46,053 nucleotides of DNA, from NCBI RefSeq assembly GCF_002179165.1, contig NZ_NFNY01000119.1, positions 1 through 46,053 of the forward strand, written 5' to 3'. Of this stretch, positions 15,530 to 24,459 are shown piece by piece (within the stretch, counting starts at the first letter, position 1; each line of letters begins with the position of its first letter). Source of the DNA: Campylobacter jejuni (GTDB lineage Bacteria > Campylobacterota > Campylobacteria > Campylobacterales > Campylobacteraceae). The position numbers and the translations under genes were made by a program. Below the pieces are notes generated by a model. The model did not search any database, was not told the origin of the DNA, and saw only the letters and a program-made list of their open reading frames with translations.

Positions 15530-16922
15530 TATTTCTCCTTTGGATTAAAAATAAAGCTTCTGTATCTTGCACGAATTTCATCGGATCTTTTTTAAATTCT
15601 TCATAATTTTTTTCATTAGAAAAATAATAAGTTATACCTTTATAGCTATAAGAAAAAGGTGCTCTAGTATTTATCACTTCTTCTTTTGAGACCGGATCTT
15701 GCACTTTAATTTCTTTGATTTGGCTAAAATAATTTGATCCTGCAACCACATCTTTAATATCAATGATGATTTTTTTGCCATCGTATTCGTATTTTAATGG
15801 AATTGGATTGCAGCCACCGGATTTTCCCACGCTTGGTAAAAAAATTCTCACATTGCACGAAATGCAAATGAGTTCCCCATCTTTTTTAATATAGCCCATA
15901 TCGCCGCAAATGGCACAAGCATCAAAAACCGCCACAGGAGAATCCCTATCTTCTCTTTTATTAATGAGAAAAAATCTTATCACTTTTCCTTGATTGCTTA
16001 TATAGGCAAAGCGGTGGAGTTTGTTATCTCTTAAAAGGGCTATATCAAAAATAAATTTTCCATTACTATCCGGTAAAAGTTCTTTTGGTTCATCTATACT
16101 TAAGGGCTTGGAGCTTACCATAAAAAAGTATAAAATAATGCAAATGCTTAAAATGCAAGAGATAAAAACACTAGAAAAATAGCGATTAATAAGGCTGTTT
16201 TTGGCTTCATTTTTGCGGTAAGCAATGTCTAAAATTTGATTTTTTGTGATATTTTTTTCACGCATTTTTAGACTTAAAAATGCTAAAAAGATGATTAAAA
16301 ATAAATAAACATAAATTCCAAACGCACCAAAATAATTACTTTTCCCAACAAAACTTACCAAAAAAGTGTGAGTGTCTATGACAGAATTTCGCATTAAAGT
16401 TAATAAAATGTTTGCTAAAGCTTTGTCGCTCTCTATGAAAACCGCCACGCAAAAAAGAATAAAACTTATCTTTTTACTAAAGTCCTTTTGCCATTTTAAA
16501 AAGAAGAAAATTAAAACACAAATAAATAAAGCCAAAATGATAAAACCTAAAGAAGAAATGGCCTCACTATCAATTAAAGAATTGTTAAAAATAGGAAAAT
16601 CTTGACTTAAATTATAATAATGCAAAGCCATCCCAAAGCTTAAAATTCCTATCAAAGCGAAAGAGAAATCGGCTATTTTTTGCCAAAAATAAAATATAAA
16701 ACTTATAAGCAGACAAGTTATAAAAATAAAATTGAAATTAAATATCAAATTCTCAGTTTTTAAATATTGTGCTGCAATAAAAAAGGCAAAATACCCAAAT
16801 AAAAAGCCTAAAAAAATAGCTAAAAAACTTTTAAAAATATATTTTTTTCTAGGTGTAATAAAAGCTGATAAAATGCTTAAAGGTAAAACACTAGAAAGAA
16901 AATGTATAAAATAAATACTCAT
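15519..16922 (-). CDS. fetA: FetA: polytopic membrane protein with DUF2318 and YHS-like domains
   Basis: A 467-residue protein. About 230 residues of multi-spanning membrane sequence and one more helix near residue 250-270 precede a periplasmic C-terminal domain. That domain has DACAICGDMGYIKKDGELIC and SCNVRIF, two CxxC pairs followed by GGCNPIPLKYEYDG, the DUF2318 signature for a metal or iron-sulfur site. It ends with a YHS-like module (VQDPVSKEEV, then YKGITYYFSNEKNYEEFKKD). This layout suggests metal binding and electron transfer at the inner membrane as the entry of the FetA-F system. It starts the run, about 0.8 kb downstream of p19. Confidence 0.83.
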   Translation of the reverse strand: MSIYFIHFLSSVLPLSILSAFITPRKKYIFKSFLAIFLGFLFGYFAFFIAAQYLKTENLIFNFNFIFITCLLISFIFYFWQKIADFSFALIGILSFGMALHYYNLSQDFPIFNNSLIDSEAISSLGFIILALFICVLIFFFLKWQKDFSKKISFILFCVAVFIESDKALANILLTLMRNSVIDTHTFLVSFVGKSNYFGAFGIYVYLFLIIFLAFLSLKMREKNITKNQILDIAYRKNEAKNSLINRYFSSVFISCILSICIILYFFMVSSKPLSIDEPKELLPDSNGKFIFDIALLRDNKLHRFAYISNQGKVIRFFLINKREDRDSPVAVFDACAICGDMGYIKKDGELICISCNVRIFLPSVGKSGGCNPIPLKYEYDGKKIIIDIKDVVAGSNYFSQIKEIKVQDPVSKEEVINTRAPFSYSYKGITYYFSNEKNYEEFKKDPMKFVQDTEALFLIQRRNNAS

Positions 16923-17075
16923 AAAATTTACTCATCTTTTTTATATTGATAAGAGTTATTATTACATAAAAAGCTTTAAGAAGTATAAAAAGTTTAACAA
17001 ATTGATGATAAATTATTATGTAGCTAAATTTTGGTTTAAATATTTTAATAAAAATTAAATATATAATTGATAGAA

Positions 17076-17700
17076 GTGGTAAAATTCTGTCTCGAAGATG
17101 ATTGGAATAATAGCTATGAAAAGAAAGAAATTCTACAAAGTCAATATAATGCTTTAAAAGAAGATGGATTTATGGCAGATAAACTCATGGATACAAAGCA
17201 ACATAGGACGATATGGGCGAAATTTATTTGTGGCTACTAGAATACTTGGCAATAACTCTCAAGGAGTTGTGTTTAGAAGCAGAGCTGAAGAAAGTTTTAA
17301 ATGAAAACATCGCACAAGATCTTTTAAGTCTCCAAGATGACTTAAAATATTATGCTAAAAAAGTGAAATTTTAATTTCAAGTGCTAAAAAGACTTAGAAG
17401 AAAAGATTAAAACAAATTTTTCAAAGTTGATTAAATATGAAAAAGCAAATTTAATTCCTAATGGGATTTTGAAAGAAGTTTTAAATCAAAAAGAACTCAC
17501 TTTGTGCCAAAAAATACAAAATCATCAAAAGACAAAGCAAAGGTAGAAAATGTCAGAGAAAAAACCTAAAGTCTTTAATGAAGATATACTTACTTTCCCT
17601 TTTTGATATGATACTTATGTAAAATGGCTATTTTCACAAAAAGGATAAATGCAGTCACAATTTTATTACTATGAGTAATGAAAGTGATTTGGTTGTTATT
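17076..17700 (+). pseudogene. Decayed gene of unknown family between p19 and fetA
   Basis: Several short plus-strand reading frames look like pieces of one protein broken by shifts and stops. They are 17076-17240 (contains EDDWNNSYEKKEILQSQYN), 17230-17304 (ATRILGNNSQGVVFRSRAEE), a frame ending at 17373 (NIAQDLLSLQDDLKYY), a frame around 17390-17545 (LIKYEKANLIPNGILKEVLN), and a later piece with KPKVFNEDILTFPF. Successive pieces overlap or abut and have protein-like composition, which supports a relic of a gene over 170 codons long. I do not recognise the family. Its orientation is opposite to the fet genes, which it separates. Confidence 0.5.
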
Positions 17701-17706
17701 GCAAAG

Positions 17707-17735
17707 TTTTAGGAATTCATAAAGAATTCCTAAAA
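17707..17735 (-). terminator. Hairpin after p19
   Basis: TTTTAGGAATTC and GAATTCCTAAAA form a perfect 12-base stem with loop ATAAA, beginning two bases after the p19 stop. It separates fetM-p19 from the downstream fetA-F run. Confidence 0.7.
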
Positions 17736-17736
17736 A

Positions 17737-18276
17737 TCATTTTGGAGTACCTGTGTATTTAAATTTATAATCAACCTTAAAAGGTTCAAACCATTTACCT
17801 ACACCTGTTTCTTCATCAACATGGCGTCCAAAACCTTGTTTTTCTGGATTTGAAATATAAAAAGTAAGCTCATAATTGCCTACACCAAAGCCACCTTTTT
17901 TATCTTTTTCCATAGCGATATTTGCGCCATAATGCGGACCATCATCAGCCACCATTGGCATCAAAGTTCCGCGTTTAATTGCTCCCGTATCGGTATTTTT
18001 AAGCTCGTAAGCTATGGTAAGATAAGGCATCCAAAAACCCTCTGGAAAACCATTTGGATTGTTTTTTAGTGCGTGAATATCTGCTTCTAAATGAATATCG
18101 GCTAGTGACGCTGCTAAGTCAATTCCTCTTGGCTCCATTTCAATTGGTTGAAGATAAACCGCTGCTATTTCCATACCATTTAATTCTTTTGGATCGCCAA
18201 TAGGCACCTCACCTGCAAATAAATTTGTACTTATGGTTGCCGCTACGGCAACTACTGATAAAAATTTTTTTATCAT
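17737..18276 (-). CDS. p19: Periplasmic iron/copper-binding protein P19
   Basis: P19 (FetP) is a 179-residue periplasmic protein that works with the FetM permease in iron uptake and binds Cu and a second metal at a dimer interface. The signal peptide MIKKFLSVVAVAATISTNLFA precedes GEVPIGDP. Candidate metal ligands are visible in PIEMEPRGID, EADIHALKN, DDGPHYGANI and GFGRHVDEE. I start at ATG 18276, which overlaps the fetM stop by four bases. The longer frame upstream would run into fetM and lacks a signal peptide. Regulation by Fur through the fetM promoter is likely. Confidence 0.95.
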   Translation of the reverse strand: MIKKFLSVVAVAATISTNLFAGEVPIGDPKELNGMEIAAVYLQPIEMEPRGIDLAASLADIHLEADIHALKNNPNGFPEGFWMPYLTIAYELKNTDTGAIKRGTLMPMVADDGPHYGANIAMEKDKKGGFGVGNYELTFYISNPEKQGFGRHVDEETGVGKWFEPFKVDYKFKYTGTPK

Positions 18277-20345
18277 TGTTTTGCTCCTTTTTTTGAAATT
18301 TGTTTTGTTATTAAAATGCCAATAATTAGCAAGATTAAAACCATAAATTGAGGGATTAAAGTCTCGTAATAAGGATAAATTCCAAGCCATAAAATCGGTT
18401 CAAAATTTATAGGAATAAGACTAGGAATGATAATTTTTCCTTCTATGAGTTCGGCTATTCCTTTTCCTGTAAAGACAAAAACCATATAAAAAATAATATA
18501 AGAAGTAATATAGAAAAATTGTTTTATAGGAATGCGAATTGCTCCTGCTTTTAAAAGAAAATACAAAATTATAAGTATGACAACTCCGATTCCAAGTCCA
18601 CCAAAAATCGCTCCAAAGTCTGTGTTTGTTTTCGCATCAAAAATTAGGGCTTGATAAAAAAGCACGGTTTCAGCACCCTCTCTATAAACTGCTAAAAAAA
18701 CTGTGATCCAAAGGGTTTTTGCACTATTATTTGAAATGGCATCAATAGCACCTTGTTTAATGAAGGTTACCCATTTTTTATTTTGTGCGTTTGAAAGTAG
18801 CCAAAAACCTACATAAAAAAGCAATACAACAGCAATAAGCATAGTAATGCCTTCAATAAGTTCTCTACTTTGTCCCGCACTTTCTTTAAAAAGCCAAGAA
18901 ACCCCAAAAGCGGTAATAAAACTTAATATTATACCTGTGAATAAAGCACTATAGGCAATATTCAAGCGGTTTTTATTTCCGCTTTGAATAAGATAAGAAA
19001 CAATGGCTACAATGATAATCAAGGCTTCTAAGCCTTCACGCAAAATAATGCCCAAAGCCCAAATGAAAAGCGAATAAGGCGTAGAATCTTGAATTTGATC
19101 CACACTATTTGCTATAAGTGTTTCTAAATTTTTAAAAGTATTTTCAAGTTCTTTTTTGTCTGCACTTGCTTTAATCAGTGCCACACCTTTAGAAAACAAG
19201 CTTTCAATTTTAAGTTTTAAGGCACTATCTACAGCACCTATCTTATTTTCCATTCCACTTGCCTCAAAGATATCTAAGTAAATTTTTTGTAAATCATCAA
19301 CTAAAGATGCACTGAAGCCATCATAATTTTTTAAAATTTCATCTAATGCGAGTTTGATATCATTAGAAACTTTTAAATAATCTTTACCTTTAGTTTCATC
19401 ACTAAAACCTGCAATTTTTAATGTGTCTAGTTCTGAATTTGGAATTTGCAAAAAGACATCAAAAAGTTGTTCTTCTATTTTGTCTAAATTATCTCTTAAG
19501 GTTTTTTCGTCTAGTTTTTGATCATTTATTTCCCTTATGAGTTCTCGTACGGCTTGTTGAATTTTTTGATCGTTTCCTGCTTGTGTGAATTTACTCACTA
19601 AAATTTCAACTTTTGTATTGCGATAATCATTAAATAAAGCGTCATTTAAAAAATCTTTACCGGTTTTATAATCTTGTTCTTTAAAAGCATTAGCCGCTTG
19701 AGAAAATTTAGTGGAAATATTATCAAGTATAAAAGTAAGTCTTGCATCCATTGCAGCAGCGGCTTGAAAGTCCGAATTTATCTCATTGCTTGTATTTTGC
19801 ATATTGCTTAAATTTGGAGTGTTTTGACTTTTGGTTAAATCATTTTTATTAATTCCCATCATTTGAGCAATTAAAGCTTCTGCCTCAGTTTCGCGTTTAG
19901 CATTTGCCTCAAGACTTGATTTTTCAGCCTTTTCTTTATCGTAATTTATATCACTTGCTTCAGCTTTTAATCGATAACCATTTTGTAAAATTGGTGCAAC
20001 TTCATCTAAATCATAATAAAGGCTATCAATTAAAGCATTAATTTGTGTTAAAGGTGCTTCATCTTTATATAAACGACGCAAATTAACAAATTTTCTCTCC
20101 ATTGTAATGGCTTTTTTGCCTATATTTCTTCCAATAGGACCTTCCATATTTTCAAAATGTTGAAAATAAGCATCTTCGCTAAGTTTTTTGGCCGCTAAAT
20201 TATCACCCGTTTTGTAAATTTCGATGCTTTGTTTTAGCATATCCTTAATAAGTTTAGCTTCCGCAATATAATCATCCACTCTAGCAAAAGCGAAATTAGT
20301 TAAAAACAATACGCTAATAAAAAATAAAATTCGAATTTTTTTCAT
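18273..20345 (-). CDS. fetM: FTR1-family iron permease FetM (P19 system)
   Basis: A 690-residue protein in two parts. An exported N-terminal region of roughly 430 residues is rich in helices and repeats a LAAKKLSEDAYFQHFENMEG-type motif (again as KTGKDFLNDALFNDYRN). The C-terminal FTR1 membrane domain contains both REGxE iron-ligand motifs, LREGLEALIIIVAIVSY and YREGAETVLFYQAL. The signal peptide starts at MKKIRILFFISVLFLTNFAFA, so I use ATG 20345, not the further upstream ATG. FetM moves iron across the inner membrane with P19 as partner. A Fur-like site overlaps the predicted transcription start. Confidence 0.92.
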   Translation of the reverse strand: MKKIRILFFISVLFLTNFAFARVDDYIAEAKLIKDMLKQSIEIYKTGDNLAAKKLSEDAYFQHFENMEGPIGRNIGKKAITMERKFVNLRRLYKDEAPLTQINALIDSLYYDLDEVAPILQNGYRLKAEASDINYDKEKAEKSSLEANAKRETEAEALIAQMMGINKNDLTKSQNTPNLSNMQNTSNEINSDFQAAAAMDARLTFILDNISTKFSQAANAFKEQDYKTGKDFLNDALFNDYRNTKVEILVSKFTQAGNDQKIQQAVRELIREINDQKLDEKTLRDNLDKIEEQLFDVFLQIPNSELDTLKIAGFSDETKGKDYLKVSNDIKLALDEILKNYDGFSASLVDDLQKIYLDIFEASGMENKIGAVDSALKLKIESLFSKGVALIKASADKKELENTFKNLETLIANSVDQIQDSTPYSLFIWALGIILREGLEALIIIVAIVSYLIQSGNKNRLNIAYSALFTGIILSFITAFGVSWLFKESAGQSRELIEGITMLIAVVLLFYVGFWLLSNAQNKKWVTFIKQGAIDAISNNSAKTLWITVFLAVYREGAETVLFYQALIFDAKTNTDFGAIFGGLGIGVVILIILYFLLKAGAIRIPIKQFFYITSYIIFYMVFVFTGKGIAELIEGKIIIPSLIPINFEPILWLGIYPYYETLIPQFMVLILLIIGILITKQISKKGAKQ

Positions 20346-20381
20346 TGTTTTATTAATTTCCTTAAAATAATGTATTACAAA

Positions 20382-20409
20382 AATAATATTTATTATCAAT
20401 ACTAATATA
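20382..20409 (-). promoter_or_regulatory. fetM promoter with Fur-like box
   Basis: On the minus strand a -10-like TATATT (20409-20404) is followed at the expected start point by GATAATAAATATTATT (20397-20382), an imperfect palindrome close to the Fur consensus. A repressor bound there would block initiation. The leader to ATG 20345 would be about 52 bases. Confidence 0.6.
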
Positions 20410-20535
20410 TAATGAAGTATAATACTAATAATCTTAAATAAGACTAAAAAATGATATTTGCCAGAAATTATTGCTTTATTTATTATTTTTAGCTTAAAAT
20501 CGTATTTTTTTATAATTTTTAGTTTTAAGTATTAA

Positions 20536-20558
20536 GTTTATTAAAAAAAAGTCGATAT
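20536..20558 (+). promoter_or_regulatory. Sigma-28 (FliA)-type promoter of the YjfB-like gene
   Basis: CGATAT at 20553-20558 matches the Campylobacter sigma-28 -10 element (CGATWT). A TAAG/TTAAGTTT element lies about 15 bases upstream. It stands 41 bases before the ATG at 20599, ahead of a gene of a motility-linked family, which supports the call. Confidence 0.6.
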
Positions 20559-20598
20559 TATTTAATGTCTTAAGACAAATAAATCATAGGAGGATAAT

Positions 20599-20781
20599 AT
20601 GATTTCAGATGCGACTATGAGTAATGCCAACCTACTAACAGCGGTAAATACTTCAGTTTTAAAAAAATCGATGGATACTAATGAAACATTGATGAATAAA
20701 CTCATCGAAGGTATGGAAAGCGTCTCTCAGCCCTCCGCTCCACAGAGTTCTAGCTCTAGTGGCTTAGATATTTATGCTTAA
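20599..20781 (+). CDS. YjfB-family putative motility protein
   Basis: A 60-residue protein. The segment LLTAVNTSVLKKSMDTNETLMNKLIEGM matches the YjfB-type small motility family, in which a short helical pair follows MIS...AVNTxVLKKxMD. The tail is Ser/Pro/Gln-rich (SQPSAPQSSSSSG). There is no signal peptide, so export, if any, would be through the flagellar apparatus. Ribosome site AGGAGGATAAT is the strongest in this region and implies high expression. A sigma-28-type promoter and a terminator hairpin make it monocistronic. The molecular role of the family is not known to me. Confidence 0.82.
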   Translation: MISDATMSNANLLTAVNTSVLKKSMDTNETLMNKLIEGMESVSQPSAPQSSSSSGLDIYA

Positions 20782-20788
20782 TCTAAGG

Positions 20789-20820
20789 TATTTAGGATGA
20801 TTTCATCCTAAATATTTGGT
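20789..20820 (+). terminator. Rho-independent terminator after the YjfB-like gene
   Basis: TATTTAGGATG and CATCCTAAATA form a perfect 11-base stem with loop ATTT (20789-20814), followed by a T-rich run through about 20835. Confidence 0.8.
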
Positions 20821-20885
20821 TTAATTTTTTTATTTTTATCATTTTTACTTTTTTGTAGATAATCATTTCTTTAGTATTTTTTCGT

Positions 20886-20891
20886 TATAAT
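20886..20891 (+). promoter_or_regulatory. -10 box for the nhaA pair
   Basis: TATAAT in the context TTCGTTATAATTTC lies 28 bases before the nhaA1 ATG, which itself follows AAGGAG. Confidence 0.6.
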
Positions 20892-20918
20892 TTCTGAAAA
20901 ATATGCTAAGGAGTATGA

Positions 20919-22067
20919 ATGCAGCTTGTAAAGAAAATTGTTTTGAGTGAAACTTTTCCAGGAATTTTACTTATATTCTTTACGCTTTTAGCTTTATTAT
21001 TTAAAAATTCTTTTTTAAGTGTTATATATACAGATTTTTTTCATGCTAATTTTACTATAGGTTTTGATAATTTTCAACTTTCTAAATCGTTGGATTTGTG
21101 GATTAATGATGGTTTGATAGCTATATTTTTTCTTTGTATAGGGCTTGAGTTAAAGTATGAAGTTTTAAGGGGGCAACTTAAAAATATTAAAGCAGTGTCT
21201 TTACCTATATTCGGTGCTTTAGGGGGTATGATAGTCCCTGCTTTGATTTTTGTAACCATCAATTACTCTCATGAATTTGCTATGCAAGGATGGGCTATCC
21301 CAACGGCTACGGATATAGCTTTTGCAGTGGGAATTTTAATGCTTTTAGGGAATAAAATTCCATCAAGCCTTAAATTATTTCTACTTTCTTTAGCGATTTT
21401 TGATGATTTGGGTGCAATCATAATCATTGCTTTATTTTATACCGATCAACTATCTACTTTGGCTATTATTATTTGTCTTTTATGTATATTTATTTTATTT
21501 GTTTTAAATTATTTTCACATCACGCATTTATCACTTTATGTTTTGGTTGGGGTGATTTTGTGGATAGCCATGTTAAAAAGTGGCGTTCATGCAACTTTAG
21601 CAGGTGTGATTATAGCTTTATTTATCCCGCTTGATACCAAAAATAATAAACCTTATTTGCACGAAGTCCATAAAGATTTAAACCCTTGGGTTGTGTATTT
21701 TATTTTGCCTTTATTTGCTTTTGCTAATGCAGGTATTGATTTAAGAGATATGCATTTTGCATCTATTATTTCGCCTGTAAGTTTAGGAATTATGTTAGGT
21801 TTATTTTTGGGAAAACAATTGGGGGTTTTTGGATTTTGCTATTTGGCTATAAAATTAAAACTTGCCAAACTACCTGAAAATATTAAATATGGAAAATTTT
21901 ATGGAATTTGCATTTTAACAGGAATTGGTTTTACTATGAGTTTATTTATTGATGGTTTAGCTTATAAAAATAGCGATATTTTTGAACATGCTGATAAACT
22001 TGCTATTTTGATTGCAAGTTTTTTAAGTGCGATAGTGGGCTTTATTTATCTTAAGATTGTGAAATGA
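20919..22067 (+). CDS. nhaA1: Na+/H+ antiporter NhaA, first of a tandem pair
   Basis: A 382-residue inner-membrane antiporter exporting Na+ or Li+ for H+. The NhaA core is visible: [15 protein letters not shown] (Asp of the extended-chain crossing), [17 protein letters not shown] (the paired Asp ion site), [16 protein letters not shown] and [18 protein letters not shown]. Start ATG 20919 follows AAGGAG. The stop overlaps the second nhaA by four bases. Length is normal. The two copies are clearly paralogous but diverged, mainly in the loops, so they may differ in pH response or ion preference. That is inference. Confidence 0.95.
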   Translation: MQLVKKIVLSETFPGILLIFFTLLALLFKNSFLSVIYTDFFHANFTIGFDNFQLSKSLDLWINDGLIAIFFLCIGLELKYEVLRGQLKNIKAVSLPIFGALGGMIVPALIFVTINYSHEFAMQGWAIPTATDIAFAVGILMLLGNKIPSSLKLFLLSLAIFDDLGAIIIIALFYTDQLSTLAIIICLLCIFILFVLNYFHITHLSLYVLVGVILWIAMLKSGVHATLAGVIIALFIPLDTKNNKPYLHEVHKDLNPWVVYFILPLFAFANAGIDLRDMHFASIISPVSLGIMLGLFLGKQLGVFGFCYLAIKLKLAKLPENIKYGKFYGICILTGIGFTMSLFIDGLAYKNSDIFEHADKLAILIASFLSAIVGFIYLKIVK

Positions 22068-23230
22068 TTATTTTATCCAAAGTTAAATCTTTGGTTTCTA
22101 ATGAAGCCTTTGGTGGAGTTTTGCTTATTATATGCACTTTGCTTGCATTGTTGGTGCAAAATGGATCTTTTAGCGAACATTATCGCGAGTTCTTAAATTT
22201 AAAAGTAGGATTTAATGTCGGAGAATATGAGCTTAGTAAACCTTTTTTGCTTTGGATAAATGATGGTCTTATATCAATTTTTTTCTTTGCTATAGGTCTA
22301 GAGCTTAAAAAAGAATTTTTACATGGCGATTTCAAAGATCCTAAAAATATTGTTTTGCCCTTTATGGCAGCTTTAGGTGGGATTATTGTTCCTGCTTTAA
22401 TTTTTGTTTTAATCAATATCACAGATGCTTATACTCTTAAAGGATGGGCTATCCCAACGGCTACAGATACAGCTTTTGCTTTAGCTATTTTGATGATGTG
22501 TGGTAAGCATATTCCTTCAAGCCTTAAGTTTTTTTTACTTTCTTTAGCTATTTTTGATGATGTTGGTGCGATTTTAATTATCGCCATTTTTTATACCACT
22601 AAACTTTCAGTTTTTGCTTTTGTTGTCGCAGGAATTGCAATTTTTGCTATGTTTATTTTAAATATTTTAGGAATTACACGAAAATCTTTTTATTTTATTT
22701 GTTCGGTTATTCTTTGGGTGAGTGTTTTAAAAAGTGGCGTTCATGCAACTTTGGCTGGAATTATTACGGCATTTTTTATTCCTATGCAAACAAAAAATGG
22801 TGAAGCTTTTTTAGAAGAAATTTATGAAAGTTTGAAATTTTGGCTTACTTTTGTGATTTTGCCTTTATTTGCTTTTGCTAATGCTGGAGTTAATTTGTCA
22901 AATATCAATTTAAGTGTTATTTTTTCAGGCGTTAGCATAGGAATTTTCTTAGGACTTTTTGTGGGAAAACAAGTAGGGGTATTTTTATTTTCATATTTTG
23001 CTATTAAATTTAAATTCGCAAGTTTGCCAAAAGATGCAAATCTAAAACAACTTTATGGAGTTTGCATTTTAACAGGAATCGGTTTTACTATGAGTTTATT
23101 TATTGATGGTTTGGCTTATGAAGTCAGCGATATTTTTCACTATGCGGATAATCTTGCTATTTTAATTGCCTCGCTTTGTTCGGGAATTTGGGGCTTTGTT
23201 TATCTTAAATTTTTTGCAAATCATTCTTAG
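22064..23230 (+). CDS. nhaA2: Na+/H+ antiporter NhaA, second of a tandem pair
   Basis: A 388-residue paralogue of the preceding protein with the same landmarks: [51 protein letters not shown] and [18 protein letters not shown]. The conserved runs are identical or near-identical between copies, while N-termini and loops differ, as expected for an old duplication kept as a pair. The ATG at 22064 overlaps the first gene's stop (ATGA), indicating translational coupling. The NlpC/P60 lipoprotein gene follows after nine bases. Confidence 0.95.
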   Translation: MIILSKVKSLVSNEAFGGVLLIICTLLALLVQNGSFSEHYREFLNLKVGFNVGEYELSKPFLLWINDGLISIFFFAIGLELKKEFLHGDFKDPKNIVLPFMAALGGIIVPALIFVLINITDAYTLKGWAIPTATDTAFALAILMMCGKHIPSSLKFFLLSLAIFDDVGAILIIAIFYTTKLSVFAFVVAGIAIFAMFILNILGITRKSFYFICSVILWVSVLKSGVHATLAGIITAFFIPMQTKNGEAFLEEIYESLKFWLTFVILPLFAFANAGVNLSNINLSVIFSGVSIGIFLGLFVGKQVGVFLFSYFAIKFKFASLPKDANLKQLYGVCILTGIGFTMSLFIDGLAYEVSDIFHYADNLAILIASLCSGIWGFVYLKFFANHS

Positions 23231-23239
23231 GTGGGTTTA

Positions 23240-23710
23240 ATGAAAATATTTTTTATGGTTTTTATGGTTTTATTTTTTATTACGGGTTGTAGTTTTTATC
23301 ATAATCTTACTTCTACAAGATACCCAAGCTATAATACTAATGTAGAATCAAAACTAAAAAATATTGCATATGAATGGAGAAGAACTCCTTATATTTTAGG
23401 AGGTGTAACCAAAAAAGGTGCTGATTGTTCAGGTTTTACCCAAAGTGCATTATTGTCTTTTAATGCTAAAATTCCGCGTACTACTAAGACACAATTAAAT
23501 TCGGGTATTAAAGTTTCTAAAGCCAATTTAAAAGCAGGAGATTTGGTCTTTTTTAAAACAGGGCGTGGTCCAAATGGTATGCATGTGGGTATTTATACAA
23601 GTAAAGGAAATTTTATTCATCTTTCTACTAAAGGTGGGGTTAAAGAAGCGAGTTTAAATAATTCTTATTGGAAAGCTCGTTATATGGGTGCTAGAAGATA
23701 TTTAAGATGA
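23240..23710 (+). CDS. NlpC/P60-family lipoprotein, probable peptidoglycan endopeptidase
   Basis: A 156-residue lipoprotein (signal MKIFFMVFMVLFFITGCS, lipobox ITGC). The papain-like NlpC/P60 triad is visible: Cys in KKGADCSGFTQSALL, His in NGMHVGIYTSKGNFIH, and a third polar residue in HLSTKGG. Family members cut peptide cross-bridges in peptidoglycan. I use the ATG at 23240, preceded by AGGTGG, because the GTG at 23231 would lengthen the protein by only three residues and lies too close to the nhaA2 stop. The stop overlaps murI by four bases. Confidence 0.88.
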   Translation: MKIFFMVFMVLFFITGCSFYHNLTSTRYPSYNTNVESKLKNIAYEWRRTPYILGGVTKKGADCSGFTQSALLSFNAKIPRTTKTQLNSGIKVSKANLKAGDLVFFKTGRGPNGMHVGIYTSKGNFIHLSTKGGVKEASLNNSYWKARYMGARRYLR

Positions 23711-24450
23711 AAATAGGTGTTTTTGATAGCGGAGTAGGAGGGCTTAGTGTTTTAAAGTCCCTTTATGAAGCAAGATTATTTGAAGAAGTGATTTATTATG
23801 GCGATACAGCAAGGGTGCCTTATGGTGTAAAAGATAAAGATACCATAATTAAATTTTGTCTCGAAGCTTTGGATTTTTTTAAAAAAGTTCAGATTGATAT
23901 GTTGATTATTGCTTGCAATACGGCAAGTGCTTATGCTTTAGATGTATTAAAACAAAATGCTAATTTTCCTATTTATGGGGTGATTGATGCTGGGGTAGAG
24001 GCTACAAAAAAAGCTTTAAGTGATAAAAATAAACAAATTTTAGTTATTGCTACAAAGGCAACAATCAATTCAAAAGAATATCAAAAACGCTTATTAGAAC
24101 AAGGTTTTACGAGGATAGATGCTTTAGCGACAGGACTTTTTGTGCCTATGGTCGAAGAAGGTATTTTTGAAGGAGAAATTTTACAAAGTGCAATGAAGTA
24201 TTATTTTAAAGATATTCAAACTCCGGATGCTTTAATCCTTGCTTGCACACATTTTCCCTTACTTGCTAAATCTTTAAGTCATTATTTTGGAAAAAAGACT
24301 AAATTAATACATTCAGGTGATGCTATTGTGGAATTTTTAAAACAAAGACAAAATCTTACACTTAAAAAAAATAAGGCAAAATTACATTTTTATGCTTCAA
24401 GTGATGTCAAGTCTTTAGAAAATACTGCTAAAATTTGGTTAAATTTATAA
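23707..24450 (+). CDS. murI: Glutamate racemase
   Basis: MurI converts L- to D-glutamate for the peptidoglycan stem peptide. The 247-residue protein has FDSGVGGLSVLKSL, the first catalytic Cys in IIACNTASAYAL, and the second Cys in LILACTHFPLLAKSL, with GDAIVEFLK at the C-terminal end. Length is normal. The ATG at 23707 overlaps the NlpC/P60 gene stop, placing two cell-wall genes in one unit after the antiporters. Confidence 0.95.
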   Translation: MKIGVFDSGVGGLSVLKSLYEARLFEEVIYYGDTARVPYGVKDKDTIIKFCLEALDFFKKVQIDMLIIACNTASAYALDVLKQNANFPIYGVIDAGVEATKKALSDKNKQILVIATKATINSKEYQKRLLEQGFTRIDALATGLFVPMVEEGIFEGEILQSAMKYYFKDIQTPDALILACTHFPLLAKSLSHYFGKKTKLIHSGDAIVEFLKQRQNLTLKKNKAKLHFYASSDVKSLENTAKIWLNL

Positions 24451-24459
24451 GGAAATATA

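Noticed and set aside
18277-18390. The 38-codon upstream extension of p19
   Set aside because: It lies inside fetM, lacks a ribosome site, and would bury the signal peptide.
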